A stretch of 54,893 nucleotides of DNA from Verrucomicrobiota bacterium (GTDB lineage Bacteria; Verrucomicrobiota; Verrucomicrobiia; Verrucomicrobiales; DEV007), in contig DAOUQC010000023.1 of assembly GCA_030625775.1 (NCBI GenBank), positions 1-54,893 of the forward strand, in the 5' to 3' direction. Below the pieces are notes generated by a model, which was given only the letters and a program-made list of their open reading frames with translations, made no database searches and was not told where the DNA came from. Made by a program: the position numbers and the translations under genes. Of this stretch, positions 28,573 through 38,537 are shown in pieces; the first letter of the stretch is position 1, and every line of letters starts with the position of its first letter.

Positions 28573-29055
28573 TCAGGGTGCCACCGCCAGACGCTTGCCC
28601 TCGCTTTCCGTATGTGCAAGAAATCCGCTTTGTTTGTAGATTTTCAATTGGAAATGAGTGGCCGTTGAAATCACTCCTTCAATCGTACTGAGCTTTTCCG
28701 AGACAAACCGTGCCACTTCCTGCAAAGTCTCTCCGTTGACAACTACCGCCAGATCATAACCTCCACTCATCAGGTAACAACTGGTCACACTATCGAACTT
28801 TGATATCCTTGCTGCCAGCAAGTCAAAACCGCCGCCACGCTCGGGGGTCAGCTTGACTTCTATCAGGGCAGTAACACCCGAGTTTCCGGTTTTCTCCGGA
28901 TCGACTACCGCATGATAACCCAGAATCACCCCGTCTTTTTCAAACTGGGAAATTTGTTCTGCAATCTCCTTCTCGTCACGCCCAAGAAGTTCAGCCAAGT
29001 CACTCGCGCTGAGTTTCGAGTTCTTCTGCAATTGTTTTAGTATTGGGTCTGTCAT
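28573..29055 (-). CDS. Lrp/AsnC-family transcriptional regulator
   Basis: A 160-residue regulator. The N-terminal half is a winged HTH (LSASDLAELLGRDEKEIAEQI, then FEKDGVILGYHAVVDPEKT), and the C-terminal RAM ligand-binding domain reads VTALIEVKL, CYLMSGGYDLAVVV and EGVISTATHFQLK. Such proteins form octamers and respond to amino acids. It lies upstream of the aminotransferase operon on the same strand, so that operon is the natural regulatory target. Confidence 0.92.
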   Translation of the reverse strand: MTDPILKQLQKNSKLSASDLAELLGRDEKEIAEQISQFEKDGVILGYHAVVDPEKTGNSGVTALIEVKLTPERGGGFDLLAARISKFDSVTSCYLMSGGYDLAVVVNGETLQEVARFVSEKLSTIEGVISTATHFQLKIYKQSGFLAHTESEGKRLAVAP

Positions 29056-29099
29056 GTCATCTATTAGCTATACTTCCGGCCACAGCTGCTTCTTTCATC

Positions 29100-30116
29100 T
29101 TAATTGGAATTCGGCACATCCAGAATCTCTTCTTCATCCTGAATCACCATGCCCGCAGCCATCCATGCGTCATACCTCCCCCATCCATTATTGAGCAACT
29201 GGCTTGTTTGCCCAAAGCGATTGGGTGAATGCAAAACTACAGAAAAGATCCGATAGGGAATGCGACTTTTTTTATCAGCGGCAATTGGAATAATTTTATC
29301 AGGGCGGCGGGCACTCGCCACCAGGCAGTCACCCGCCTTCGCCGTGCGTCCGGTTTTGATCCCGTCGACAAAATTGCGTCCAAGCAAATCATTAGTATTT
29401 TTTAAATTGAAAGCCAATTCCTGCCCGCCACGCTGAAAGGTAATCCTGCGCGTTTTCTGATTACAAATGAAAGTGAACGATGACTTACCCATCGCAAAAA
29501 ACGTCAGCCGGGCTATATCACGCGCAGTCGAAAGACCCGGTTTGCCCGCGTGGTCCAAACCACTCGCATTGCGGAAACGAGTCCGGGTCATGCCTTTCAT
29601 TTTTGCCAGAGCATTCATCTGCCCCACAAAAGCAGCGAACGGATCAGTCTGCCCGGCACGCGCCATCATCTGCCGTCCAAAATGAACCGCCAGGGTATGC
29701 GCCGATACATTGTCCGAGACCATCATCGCACAAAACATCGCATCCCTCACCCTGATGCGGTCACCGGGGATCATTCCCACCGGATTGGCTCCACCAAGAT
29801 ACGCCGCCGAGGGTGGCACTGTCATCATCTGATTTTGGTCCCCCCGGCTGACCTTCAGCCAATCCATCGCCACCACCACTGTTGCGATTTTAGTCAAACT
29901 CGCCACCGGCACCTTCCTGTCGGCATCATTTTCAGCCAGAATTTTGCGGTAGGTGTAATCCACCACAATGTAACTGTTATTTCCCTGGGCCATAAGTGAC
30001 TGACAAGCAAAGCCCGTGATCAAGCCAATCAAAACCAGGCTACTTTTCCATACAGGAAAAAAACCTCTGTTCAAGATCGAGCTAAAAGTCTCTTTTTTGT
30101 CTAAAATGGCCGGCAT
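29100..30116 (-). CDS. D-alanyl-D-alanine carboxypeptidase (penicillin-binding protein, S11 family)
   Basis: A 338-residue peptidase S11 protein. The catalytic triad motifs are all present: SLTK in VPVASLTKIATVV, SDN in MVSDNVSAHTLA and KTG in DGIKTGRTAKAGD. A hydrophobic segment (LVLIGLITGFACQSLMAQ) serves as signal or anchor, so it acts in the periplasm, trimming peptidoglycan pentapeptides. I start at ATG 30114-30116; an upstream ATG adds 20 residues. The C-terminal beta domain of PBP5 is absent, which is common in short members. Confidence 0.88.
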   Translation of the reverse strand: MPAILDKKETFSSILNRGFFPVWKSSLVLIGLITGFACQSLMAQGNNSYIVVDYTYRKILAENDADRKVPVASLTKIATVVVAMDWLKVSRGDQNQMMTVPPSAAYLGGANPVGMIPGDRIRVRDAMFCAMMVSDNVSAHTLAVHFGRQMMARAGQTDPFAAFVGQMNALAKMKGMTRTRFRNASGLDHAGKPGLSTARDIARLTFFAMGKSSFTFICNQKTRRITFQRGGQELAFNLKNTNDLLGRNFVDGIKTGRTAKAGDCLVASARRPDKIIPIAADKKSRIPYRIFSVVLHSPNRFGQTSQLLNNGWGRYDAWMAAGMVIQDEEEILDVPNSN

Positions 30117-30174
30117 GTGTTCACTGTATCTTTTGGTATTCCCGACGCAACCGTGAAATCGACAAACAAGAGAC

Positions 30175-30220
30175 AATAAAAAAACCCTGAACCCGGCAGT
30201 TTGAAGCCAGCTTCAAGGTT
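30175..30220 (-). terminator. Rho-independent terminator for the small HTH gene
   Basis: Read on the minus strand, AACCTTGAAGCTGGC pairs with GCCGGGTTCAGGGTT (one mismatch and several wobbles) around an eight-base loop, followed by a T run. It lies about 25 bp past the stop at 30246. Confidence 0.8.
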
Positions 30221-30245
30221 CATCAGACATTTAAACTGCTGTGAT

Positions 30246-30554
30246 CTAAAGCTGCTTTTTCAAGGCATCAAATTCGGCGTTCAAAGCCGCAATTTTTTCC
30301 TGAATCACCGTCATCCGGCTGAGAGTCGCCGTGACCGATCCTGACCCCGCTACCTTTGTTTTTTTCACGCTAGCTTTCTTCTTCGATGCGCCTCCTCCTT
30401 TCAGCCAGTTGCCAATGGAAAGCACACTCACTTTGAATTTTTTAGATGCAGCCGCCTGCCCCCCCCGCCCGTTTTTTGCATTATGGTCCTCAACAAAACC
30501 AATGATCTTCTGCTTCTGCGCAGTTGAGTAACGTTTTCTTTTTGCTTTAGCCAT
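30246..30554 (-). CDS. Small HTH protein with transposase-like DNA-binding domain
   Basis: A 102-residue basic protein. Residues 5-52 (RKRYSTAQKQKIIGFV, then AAASKKFKVSVLSIGNWL) resemble the helix-turn-helix that begins IS3/IS1-type transposase OrfA proteins. They are followed by a Lys-rich linker and a predicted C-terminal coiled coil (VIQEKIAALNAEFDALKKQL). It has its own strong terminator and no adjacent orfB or terminal repeats, so it looks domesticated rather than part of an IS. I infer a DNA-binding regulator or nucleoid protein. Confidence 0.75.
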   Translation of the reverse strand: MAKAKRKRYSTAQKQKIIGFVEDHNAKNGRGGQAAASKKFKVSVLSIGNWLKGGGASKKKASVKKTKVAGSGSVTATLSRMTVIQEKIAALNAEFDALKKQL

Positions 30555-30793
30555 CTTATTTTCCTTCCAAGTAAATTCCTAATTTAGCGTAGGAAAATGC
30601 ATTGTATGTATAGGTAAGTGTAATAGCTAGCGATTATTCAAGATTCAAAACCGTTACTGCTAAAGCCGACACTACGAAAAATCCTGACCAGCTCTCCCAA
30701 TTTCCCAAAGATTTACTTGGAAGTCCGCGCCAGATACGCTAGGAAAAACTACTTAAATAGTTTTTACCAACCACTCAACCCACCCAAAATCAA

Positions 30794-31597
30794 ATGCCCT
30801 ACGTCGATACCAACGGAATCAAAATGTATTATGAAGAAAACGGTGAAGGCGATCCCGTCATCATGATCATGGGAGTCACCGCCAATGGAGCTGTGTGGGA
30901 AGCGCACGCCGAAGACTGGTCACAGCATTTTCGCTGCATCATGCCGGACAACCGCGGAGTTGGACTGAGCGACAAACCTGCAGGCGACTACAGCGCCGCA
31001 ATGATGGCCGATGACTACGCTGGCCTGATGGATGAGCTCGGCATCGAAAAAGCGCGCATCGTCGGGGTTTCCATGGGCAGTATCATCGCCCAGGAGCTGG
31101 CTTTACGTCATCCGGACAAAGTGCAAAGCACCGTGCTGATGTGTTCATGGGTAAAATGTGACCGCTACGCAACTGCGATTTTCAATCACATGATCGACTG
31201 CAAATCACGCCTGCGTCCGGAGCAATTCATGGAATGGGTGCAGACACTTATTTTCACCAAACCTTTCTGGGACAATGACGATGCTTTTCAAGGTCTGAAG
31301 GACGGCTTGAATGATGCCGCGACCAACCCGAGTCCCCAACCGGTGCATGGTCTCGAAGGTCAGGCGGCGGCTTGCATCAATCACGACACTAGCGGTCGCT
31401 TGAACCAGATCAGTTGCCCGACTCTGGTCATCGGCGGCGAGAACGATATGTTCACTCCCAAATGGATGGGTGAAGAAGTGGCAGCCGCCATCCCGAATTG
31501 CGATCAACATATGTATGCAAATGCCGGCCACGCTTTCCACTGGGAATGCATGGATGACTTCAATCCAAGAGTCCGCGAATGGCTCACAGCCCATTAA
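30794..31597 (+). CDS. Alpha/beta-fold hydrolase
   Basis: A 267-residue cytoplasmic hydrolase without signal peptide. Motifs are PVIMIMGVTANGAVW (oxyanion region), DNRGVGLSDKP, nucleophile GVSMGS, acid GGENDMFTP and catalytic His in NAGHAFHWE. It resembles 3-oxoadipate enol-lactonase-type and ester hydrolases. It is followed 40 bp later by a sugar isomerase-like gene and then a SnoaL protein. Together these suggest a small catabolic set, but no substrate can be named. Confidence 0.88.
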   Translation: MPYVDTNGIKMYYEENGEGDPVIMIMGVTANGAVWEAHAEDWSQHFRCIMPDNRGVGLSDKPAGDYSAAMMADDYAGLMDELGIEKARIVGVSMGSIIAQELALRHPDKVQSTVLMCSWVKCDRYATAIFNHMIDCKSRLRPEQFMEWVQTLIFTKPFWDNDDAFQGLKDGLNDAATNPSPQPVHGLEGQAAACINHDTSGRLNQISCPTLVIGGENDMFTPKWMGEEVAAAIPNCDQHMYANAGHAFHWECMDDFNPRVREWLTAH

Positions 31598-31637
31598 ATT
31601 CTATCTCCTAACTTCTCACTCCTAACTTCTATACACT

Positions 31638-32501
31638 ATGTCCAAAATCAAATTCGGTTCACAAGTCTATACCTGGTTCATGCAGGAAACCGGCAAAGGC
31701 TACGACAACAAACTCGATCACATGATCAAGGTCGCCTCTGAGGCGGGCTTCAAAAGCATCGAACCGATGGTGCTCGAAATTTCCGAGAGTGCACTGGGCT
31801 GCGAAAAATACTGGCTCGGTGATTTCTGTGATCCGATCAAACTCAAAGACGCGCTCGACGAGCACAATATGGAACTTGCCGGACTGGCTCTGGTTTGCGG
31901 GTGGGACGGAGAGGAAGAAGCGCCTAATGAACGTGAAGCCGCTGACTTCACCATGGACTTCCTCAAACATTTCCCCGGCGCCATGTTGGGCACCGTGACC
32001 CTGCCTAGCGGACGGGCCAAGGATCTGCAACGCCGCCGCCTCAACGTCGCCAAAAACGTCAATGCCGTTTCCAAGCGTGCCGCCGATCTGGGACTCACCT
32101 GTTCCTACCACCCGAACAGCCCGCCGGACTCACTGGTCCGCACCCAGGAAGACTACGATGTGGTGTTGAGCAGTCTGGATCCCAGCGTAACCGGTTGGAC
32201 ACCTGACGTCGGACATATCATCCGCGGCGGAATGGATGTCATCGAAACTTTGAACAAGTGGTCACATCTGGTGAACCACATTCACTACAAGGATTTCAGC
32301 GGCAACGGCCCTGAGCCATGGGCCCAGATGGGCACCGGCAAACTCGACTTCCACCGCATCACCGGATGGCTCACCCAGCACAATTATGAAGGCTGGATCA
32401 TCTGTGAGGACGAATGCGAAAAAGCCATCGATGATCCCGATGGCGTGACGATGCAGAATGGCGAGTGGTGTAAGGAGAATCTGCAGCCTTTGGTGGAGTA
32501 A
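31638..32501 (+). CDS. Sugar phosphate isomerase/epimerase family TIM barrel
   Basis: A 287-residue xylose-isomerase-like TIM barrel protein (AP endonuclease 2 superfamily). Metal-ligand-bearing segments are GFKSIEPM, SYHPNSPPDS, TPDVGHIIRGG, HIHYKDFSGN and a final WIICEDECEKA. The His and Asp/Glu ligands of the family are in place. Members include inosose dehydratase IolE and hydroxypyruvate isomerase. The leader is an unusual CT-rich tract (CTCCTAACTTCT repeats) with no purine-rich ribosome site. Confidence 0.86.
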   Translation: MSKIKFGSQVYTWFMQETGKGYDNKLDHMIKVASEAGFKSIEPMVLEISESALGCEKYWLGDFCDPIKLKDALDEHNMELAGLALVCGWDGEEEAPNEREAADFTMDFLKHFPGAMLGTVTLPSGRAKDLQRRRLNVAKNVNAVSKRAADLGLTCSYHPNSPPDSLVRTQEDYDVVLSSLDPSVTGWTPDVGHIIRGGMDVIETLNKWSHLVNHIHYKDFSGNGPEPWAQMGTGKLDFHRITGWLTQHNYEGWIICEDECEKAIDDPDGVTMQNGEWCKENLQPLVE

Positions 32502-32598
32502 AGTCACTAGCCCACAATGTCAGATTGTTTCGATAGAGTGACCGCGGAGTTGCCCTGCTTGTTGCATGGCAACGATAAAACCGAGAAGGCGATTCTCC

Positions 32599-33357
32599 AT
32601 GAGGTCGAAACAAAAAGAACAAATCTGCACCCTTCTCAAAGGCATCGAGACCGGTGACCCGGAGGCTGTCACTGTTGTTAACGAAGGCAAGTATATCCAA
32701 CACAATCCGCTGACTCGCGAGGGCAACGTCGGTTTGGCCGAGCTCTTCAAACGGTTGGCCAAAACATCGCCCCGGGTTGAGATCGTGCGGGTTTTTGAGG
32801 ATGGTGACTACGTCTTTGCTCACACCGACTACAACTTCAATGTGGTCGAGGTCGGTTTTGAAGTTTTTCGATTTGAGGAAGGGCTCGTCGTCGAGCACTG
32901 GGACAACCTGCAGTCCAAAGTAAGCAGTCCAAATCCATCCGACCACACGATGCTGGACGGTGCAACGGAAACGACAGACCTCGACAAGACCGAAGACAAC
33001 CGGGAACTCATCCGATTTTTTGTGGAGGACGTGCTGGTTAACGAACGACTGAACAGTTTAGACCACTACATCGATTCAAAAGACTACACTGAGCACAACC
33101 CCCACATGAGTGATGGCTTGCCGACCCTGCGTGAAGCGCTCTCAAGCAATGACAAGAAAAGAAGTTACGAAAAGGTTCATCGCCTGCTTGCCGAGGGAAG
33201 TTTTGTGCTCAGCGTTTGCGAAGGTCACCTGGATGAAGAACACGTCTCGTTTTATGATCTATTCCGCGTTGCTGATGGGAAAATCGTGGAACACTGGGAC
33301 ACGGTTGATCCAGTCCCGCCACGCAGCGAATGGGTAAACAACAACGGTAAGTTTTAA
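32599..33357 (+). CDS. Tandem SnoaL-like (NTF2-fold) protein
   Basis: A 252-residue protein built of two homologous SnoaL-like halves. Half one contains NEGKYIQHNPLTREG and ends VVEHWDNLQ; half two contains IDSKDYTEHNPHMSDG and ends IVEHWDTVDP. Such cone-fold domains are enzymes or binding proteins for small polar molecules. I chose ATG 32599 because GAAGG lies about 9 bp before it. An upstream ATG at 32566 falls inside a GTTGCC/GGCAAC hairpin without a ribosome site. The duplication would let one chain mimic the usual homodimer. Confidence 0.82.
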   Translation: MRSKQKEQICTLLKGIETGDPEAVTVVNEGKYIQHNPLTREGNVGLAELFKRLAKTSPRVEIVRVFEDGDYVFAHTDYNFNVVEVGFEVFRFEEGLVVEHWDNLQSKVSSPNPSDHTMLDGATETTDLDKTEDNRELIRFFVEDVLVNERLNSLDHYIDSKDYTEHNPHMSDGLPTLREALSSNDKKRSYEKVHRLLAEGSFVLSVCEGHLDEEHVSFYDLFRVADGKIVEHWDTVDPVPPRSEWVNNNGKF

Positions 33358-33429
33358 AAACTGAATATCCCCCAAACACCGGGTATGAATGAAAGTGATG
33401 CTTTTTCTTAGTAAATAGTTGATGTCAAC

Positions 33430-33499
33430 GTGGGGCAGATTTCCATATCTGCCGGGAAAAACGCAAGCTACAGAAGGCAGATATGGAAATCTGCCCTAC
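33430..33499. repeat. Head-to-head palindromic element (REP-like), copy 2
   Basis: A perfect 21-bp inverted repeat: GGGCAGATTTCCATATCTGCC at 33433-33453 and its exact complement at 33476-33496, extendable by about three pairs, with a 22-base loop. Each arm is itself an imperfect palindrome (GGCAGAT, ATCTGCC). It shares the pattern GTGGGG-CAG-TTT-CA-CTGCC with the element at 23321-23379. It sits between the convergent SnoaL and clpB genes. Confidence 0.85.
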
Positions 33500-33531
33500 A
33501 TTAGGAGATACTCTTAAGCTCTGAACGTTGA

Positions 33532-36129
33532 CTAATGTCCACCGCTTTCATTCACACCCCCAAACACCAACTCATCTCCCTTCACCCCGACCTTGACCTT
33601 ATCCCCTTCACTGAATTTCCCTTCCAGGATTTCCATGCTCAACGGGTCTAGCAGGCGTTTCTGAATCACCCGTTTGAGCGGACGCGCACCATAGGCAGGG
33701 TCGTAACCCTCCTTCGCCAGTAAGGACATCGCCTCATCGTCCACATCCAACTCCACCCCCTGCGCCTCAAGACGCTCAAGCACTCGCTGGATCTGTATCT
33801 GAACGATTTCCTTGATATCATCTTCGCTCAAGCGATCAAAGATGATTGTCTCGTCAATTCGGTTGAGGAACTCCGGACGAAAATGTCCACGCAAGGCTTC
33901 CGTCACCAGTGCATCACGTTTTTTCGCATCATCCTCCGACATGATGTATTCACTGCCGATGTTGCTCGTCATAATGATGACCGTGTGGCGAAAATTAACC
34001 GTCCGTCCCTGGCCATCCGTGATGCGTCCGTCATCCAAAACCTGAAGCAAAACATTAAACACATCCGGATGCGCTTTTTCGATTTCGTCAAACAGAACGA
34101 CTGAGTAGGGTTTGCGGCGAACCAATTCACTCAACTGCCCTCCCTCTTCATAACCGACATATCCCGGAGGGGCTCCGATCAAGCGCGAAACAGCGTGTTT
34201 CTCCATGTATTCACTCATGTCGATACGCACCATGGCGTGTTCGTCATCGAACAAAAACTCCGCCAGCGCACGACTAAGCTCCGTCTTTCCCACCCCGGTC
34301 GGCCCGAGGAACAAAAACGAACCCAGCGGACGATCTTCATCCTGCAACCCCGCGCGCGAACGCCGCACCGCATTCGACACCGCTGCCACAGCATCTCGCT
34401 GACCGATCACGCGATCCCCCAGTCGGTCTTCCATGTGGACCAATTTCTCACGCTCTCCTTCCTGCAATCTCGAAACCGGAATCCCCGTCCACGACGCCAC
34501 CACTTTGGCGATATCCTCCTCTGTCACTTCCTCTTTGAGAATGCTGGTCTGCTGTTGCAGATCGGCAAGCTTCTGCTGCGCCTCGGCCTGCTTCTCTTCC
34601 AATCCTGGAAGCGTTCCGTATTGAATTTCACTGGCCCTCCCCAGATCGCCATTCCGTTGCGCCTGTTCAAGTTCATTGCGAGCTGCTTCCATCTCCTCCT
34701 GAATCAGGCGGGTCCCATCAATGACCGCTTTTTCATTCTGCCATTGGGCTTTCAGGTGATCGCCTTTTTCTGTCAGATCCGCCATGTCACGTTCGACCTT
34801 TTCCAAACGCTCCTTGCTCGCGGCATCCTTTTCTTTTTTCAGCGCCTGCCGCTCCATCTCCAGCTGCATCACCTGACGATCAATTTGATCAATTTCCGTC
34901 GGCATGGAATCAAGTTCGATCTTCAAACGCGAAGCCGCTTCGTCAATCAGATCCACTGCCTTGTCTGGCAAAAAACGATCAGAAATATAACGATCCGACA
35001 AAGTCGCCGCTGCGACCAGTGCCGCATCCTGGATGCGCACTCCGTGGTGAAGCTCGTAACGCTCATTGATCCCCCGTAGGATAGCGATGGTATCCTCGAC
35101 ACTCGGCTCGCCAATCGAAACCGGTTGAAAGCGCCGTTCCAGCGCCGCATCTTTTTCAATATACTTGCGATACTCATCCAAAGTCGTTGCCCCAATCGCA
35201 TGCAGTTCTCCACGTGCCAGTTGCGGCTTGAGCAAATTGGAGGCATCCACCGATCCCTCGGCAGCGCCAGCCCCGACGATGGTGTGCAGTTCATCGATAA
35301 ACAAAATAATCTCCCCTTCGGAGGAAGTCACCTCCTTGAGAAATGCTTTCAACCGATCCTCAAACTCCCCGCGATATTTTGCCCCGGCCACCATCGCTCC
35401 GATGTCCATGGCGATCAGACGTTTGTTTTTAAGCGAATCGGGAACATCCCCACTGACAATACGCCGCGCCAATCCCTCGGCGATCGCCGTTTTGCCAACC
35501 CCAGGCTCACCAATCAACACCGGATTGTTCTTCCTCCGCCGTGACAGCACCTGCATCACCCGCCGGATTTCGTCATCACGCCCGATCACCGGATCGATCT
35601 TGCCAGCCCGCGCCTGCTCGGTCAAATCCTGACCATATTTCTCCAGCGTCTGGTATTTTCCCTCCGGATCCTGATCGGTCACTCGCTGCTGCCCGCGCAC
35701 CGAAGCCACCGCTTCAAGCAGACTTTTTTCGGTCGCTCCAGCTTCTTTTAACAAATCAGCCGCATCTGTCTTACTCGCCAGCAAGCCCAGCAAAAAGTGT
35801 TCGACACTGAGGTATTCATCTTTCAGCTCATTGCGTTTTTTGTCAGCCGCATTGAGCACAACGTTCAGTTCATCTCCCAGATAAACCTGCCCCACTCCGG
35901 CTCCGGTGACAGACGGCTGGCTGTCCATCGCCTGCTCAAGTTTATTCCGCAAAGCGTCAACCGACACCCCGAGTTTTTCCAGAACAGGTCGTGACACCCC
36001 CTCTGGCTGATCCAGCAAAGCGCTCAGCACATGCATTGGAGTCAAGGCTTGGTGAGACTTCGCTGACGCAACATCCTGCGCCTCCCGAAGAGCCTCCTGC
36101 ATTTTCAGAGTTAATTTATTCAAGTTCAT
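33532..36129 (-). CDS. clpB: ATP-dependent disaggregase ClpB
   Basis: An 865-residue Hsp100 protein of canonical ClpB length. Order is an N-terminal Clp-N repeat domain, AAA1 with Walker [10 protein letters not shown] and Walker [12 protein letters not shown], the coiled-coil M domain (about 410-525), and AAA2 with GPTGVGKTE and [13 protein letters not shown]. The C-terminal D2-small domain carries [13 protein letters not shown]. It works with DnaK/DnaJ/GrpE to extract proteins from aggregates. No CIRCE operator is visible upstream; a TTGCAG then TACATA pair with 16-bp spacing (minus strand, near 36170-36200) is a weak promoter candidate. Confidence 0.97.
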   Translation of the reverse strand: MNLNKLTLKMQEALREAQDVASAKSHQALTPMHVLSALLDQPEGVSRPVLEKLGVSVDALRNKLEQAMDSQPSVTGAGVGQVYLGDELNVVLNAADKKRNELKDEYLSVEHFLLGLLASKTDAADLLKEAGATEKSLLEAVASVRGQQRVTDQDPEGKYQTLEKYGQDLTEQARAGKIDPVIGRDDEIRRVMQVLSRRRKNNPVLIGEPGVGKTAIAEGLARRIVSGDVPDSLKNKRLIAMDIGAMVAGAKYRGEFEDRLKAFLKEVTSSEGEIILFIDELHTIVGAGAAEGSVDASNLLKPQLARGELHAIGATTLDEYRKYIEKDAALERRFQPVSIGEPSVEDTIAILRGINERYELHHGVRIQDAALVAAATLSDRYISDRFLPDKAVDLIDEAASRLKIELDSMPTEIDQIDRQVMQLEMERQALKKEKDAASKERLEKVERDMADLTEKGDHLKAQWQNEKAVIDGTRLIQEEMEAARNELEQAQRNGDLGRASEIQYGTLPGLEEKQAEAQQKLADLQQQTSILKEEVTEEDIAKVVASWTGIPVSRLQEGEREKLVHMEDRLGDRVIGQRDAVAAVSNAVRRSRAGLQDEDRPLGSFLFLGPTGVGKTELSRALAEFLFDDEHAMVRIDMSEYMEKHAVSRLIGAPPGYVGYEEGGQLSELVRRKPYSVVLFDEIEKAHPDVFNVLLQVLDDGRITDGQGRTVNFRHTVIIMTSNIGSEYIMSEDDAKKRDALVTEALRGHFRPEFLNRIDETIIFDRLSEDDIKEIVQIQIQRVLERLEAQGVELDVDDEAMSLLAKEGYDPAYGARPLKRVIQKRLLDPLSMEILEGKFSEGDKVKVGVKGDELVFGGVNESGGH

Positions 36130-36359
36130 ATCCGCTTATTATTTATAGTTATATATCGTATGTATAAAGACGAGCAAAACCTGCAACATCTCTATATGCT
36201 TAGACAATTATTTTATAAATATGTTGGATATTTTCCTGGAAAACGGGTGAAATTTCCCCCTCTCCAGATTAGCTGGAATTCTTAAAAAAAAGACAAAACT
36301 TTTTCAGAGGATTCTCGGAAAATAAGACCTTCGGCAAGGCGGTTTCTCTAAAAGCCTTG

Positions 36360-38537
36360 TTAATAAAGCCTCACCGACCAGCTTGCTGCATCAGCTGGTT
36401 TTTTACCCAAATTCAAGGTGACCAGACTTCGAGCATCCCTGAAATAGAGACCTGAATTGGCCAGTACCCATCGTCTGTCAGGAGGGAAACTGCCTGCCCC
36501 CGCAGGATCCGTTCCCAAAGCGCCCAAAGAAACCCGGGCATTCAAGCCCAAGACCTGTCCTGCTGCGCCAAGTTTCCAATCGTGACGATAAAGGTAGATT
36601 CGTGGGATGCGAATTTCCACCTTCCTCGATGTATTGCCTTTTGTTTTCAATTGACTGAGAATGCCTTCCGGAGGAATTGCCCGGTCATAAGCATCTCCAA
36701 AAAGCCCCATCTTGGTGAGCCTCACCACACCACGACCATCCTCACTGCCAAACGTAACCCTCACGCGGTCCACAAAGCCAAACTGCCGGGATTCCTGGGC
36801 AGGGCGCCCGTCGATAAAAATTTCAGCCACCATGGAACCCCCATCGGGAATTTTTACCAGGTTGATTTTTTCAAGATCCAAGGTCAGATACAAAGCATCT
36901 TTATCTGCGTCTACCCGTAAATAGACAGCTTCCTTCGATGCAGGTGCAGCTCTCAACATCCGGGCACCTGGCGTAAAATACTCGTCGTGAGCCAAGGCAA
37001 CTTTTTCTCCCAAATACAAATCTCTGATCGCCTCGATTTCACGGAAAAAAACAAATGACTTTCCTTCCACCGTCACCTTCAATTGAACACTCTCTTTAAA
37101 GCTAAGCACATCATCCTTTTCATTGATCGGAAATTCGGCAAAAAAATCTTTTTGAGTATCAGCTGCCAACTCAAATACACCGGCAGCTTTCCGCGCCCCC
37201 ATCTTAATTTCATAACTCCCCTTCACCGATTTTTTTTGTCCGTTTTTGAACCTCCAATCCAAACGAACTCCACTCTCGACTCCCAACTGCAGACCTTCTT
37301 TCCAAGTCACCGCAACCGGTTCCAGAATGGGGGCGGTGTCCACTACCCTCGAGCTCTCTTCATCCGCCACCAGAAAACTAACCGGCAGCCATGGCTCCCC
37401 CGGATCCAAACTTTCATATCGTGAGGGTGCCCCTCCCCTGAAAGTGCGCTGTTGACGTTTATAGGTGAAAGAAAAAACAGCCGTCTTGCCAGGCTCGATC
37501 CGGTAGCTTTGAAAAGCCGTTTCCTCTGTTGGCTGCAGCACTTGCCGGGTCGTCAGCGCTCCAAGGTATCCCTCCTCGATCTCACTTCCTCCGTTCTTGA
37601 TACTCAGCTCGACTTGAACGGTTCCCGGATCTATGAAAGTAGCCTGCGACTGAGCCCGGAAAAGAGCCGGCGGCTCACCGTTGAACAATTGCTCAAAGAC
37701 TGCTTCGCCCATGGCTTTGTGCGCAGCCAGATTCGGATGCAACACTTCTTTCACAGGATCAATGAAGTTAAAATTCGTCGCAATCTTATCCGCTACCACC
37801 CGGATGGCCAGCTTGGTGTCCAGTTCCTCATCGCCCACTCCACTCGTTTCTGCGATCACCTGGCCCATATCGGCAAAAAACACCCCGTTTTTTGCTGCCA
37901 ACTCTCTGGCTACTATAGCATGCCCACGTGTCATTCCCCATTCGAGCGGCCCGTCGGAAATTCTCACCATTGTTGGGGCCAATAAAATCACATCTACTCC
38001 CTGCTTGCGGCATTCGTCGATGCAGAACTGGATCGACCTCCGATAGGTGTCAAACGACAAGCCAATCCGGGCGTCATTAATACCAAACTGAATAATCATC
38101 AGGTCCGGCTCATTCAAAAAAGCGTCCGTAGTGATTCTTTGCACCGCATCAATAGCCGTCCGCCCGCCAATACCAAAATTCTCAAGAGTGATTTCATCAC
38201 CAAGGTACTCATTGGCTTTCTCCGGCTTGCCTTTCTCAGGATTGAACAATCGCACCTCCCCCGGATAAAAAAACTCCAGACACAACAGTTCGGCAAATTT
38301 GACGTGATAAGCGTGCAGGTAGTTATGATTTGTCTCCACATCTGGTGTGTACATTTCCGTCACACTGTCCCCCATCGTCAGTATGTGCACGGGCTCGTGC
38401 GCCTGCAATTTGGCAAAAGTCCGGGGAATCAGCTTCTCCAAACGTGCCTTCTGGGCATCGGTCAAGGGGTAAGCTGAAAGCTGGGTTGTTGTCCAATAAC
38501 AACAGAACACCACCAGGCAGAAAACTGCACGTTTCAT
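36360..38537 (-). CDS. Secreted SGNH/GDSL hydrolase with C-terminal beta-rich domains
   Basis: A 725-residue protein. I start at ATG 38535-38537, which opens a signal peptide (RAVFCLVVFCCYWTTTQLSA). The SGNH hydrolase domain spans about 45-300 with GDSVTEMY (block I Ser), NFGIGGRTA (block II Gly), FGINDARIG (block III Asn) and HPNLAAHK (block V His). Residues after about 310 are beta-rich and may include a carbohydrate-binding-type domain (FIDGRPAQESRQFGF). Likely substrate is an acetylated or esterified polysaccharide outside the cytoplasm. A CAAGGC/GCCTTG inverted repeat lies just past its stop. Confidence 0.8.
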   Translation of the reverse strand: MKRAVFCLVVFCCYWTTTQLSAYPLTDAQKARLEKLIPRTFAKLQAHEPVHILTMGDSVTEMYTPDVETNHNYLHAYHVKFAELLCLEFFYPGEVRLFNPEKGKPEKANEYLGDEITLENFGIGGRTAIDAVQRITTDAFLNEPDLMIIQFGINDARIGLSFDTYRRSIQFCIDECRKQGVDVILLAPTMVRISDGPLEWGMTRGHAIVARELAAKNGVFFADMGQVIAETSGVGDEELDTKLAIRVVADKIATNFNFIDPVKEVLHPNLAAHKAMGEAVFEQLFNGEPPALFRAQSQATFIDPGTVQVELSIKNGGSEIEEGYLGALTTRQVLQPTEETAFQSYRIEPGKTAVFSFTYKRQQRTFRGGAPSRYESLDPGEPWLPVSFLVADEESSRVVDTAPILEPVAVTWKEGLQLGVESGVRLDWRFKNGQKKSVKGSYEIKMGARKAAGVFELAADTQKDFFAEFPINEKDDVLSFKESVQLKVTVEGKSFVFFREIEAIRDLYLGEKVALAHDEYFTPGARMLRAAPASKEAVYLRVDADKDALYLTLDLEKINLVKIPDGGSMVAEIFIDGRPAQESRQFGFVDRVRVTFGSEDGRGVVRLTKMGLFGDAYDRAIPPEGILSQLKTKGNTSRKVEIRIPRIYLYRHDWKLGAAGQVLGLNARVSLGALGTDPAGAGSFPPDRRWVLANSGLYFRDARSLVTLNLGKKPADAASWSVRLY

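Noticed and set aside
30246-30554. HTH gene as part of an intact insertion sequence
   Set aside because: No orfB, DDE transposase or terminal inverted repeats flank it, and it has its own terminator.
36130-36359. CIRCE or sigma-32 type heat-shock control upstream of clpB
   Set aside because: No TTAGCACTC-N9-GAGTGCTAA or clear sigma-32 element is visible in the AT-rich spacer.
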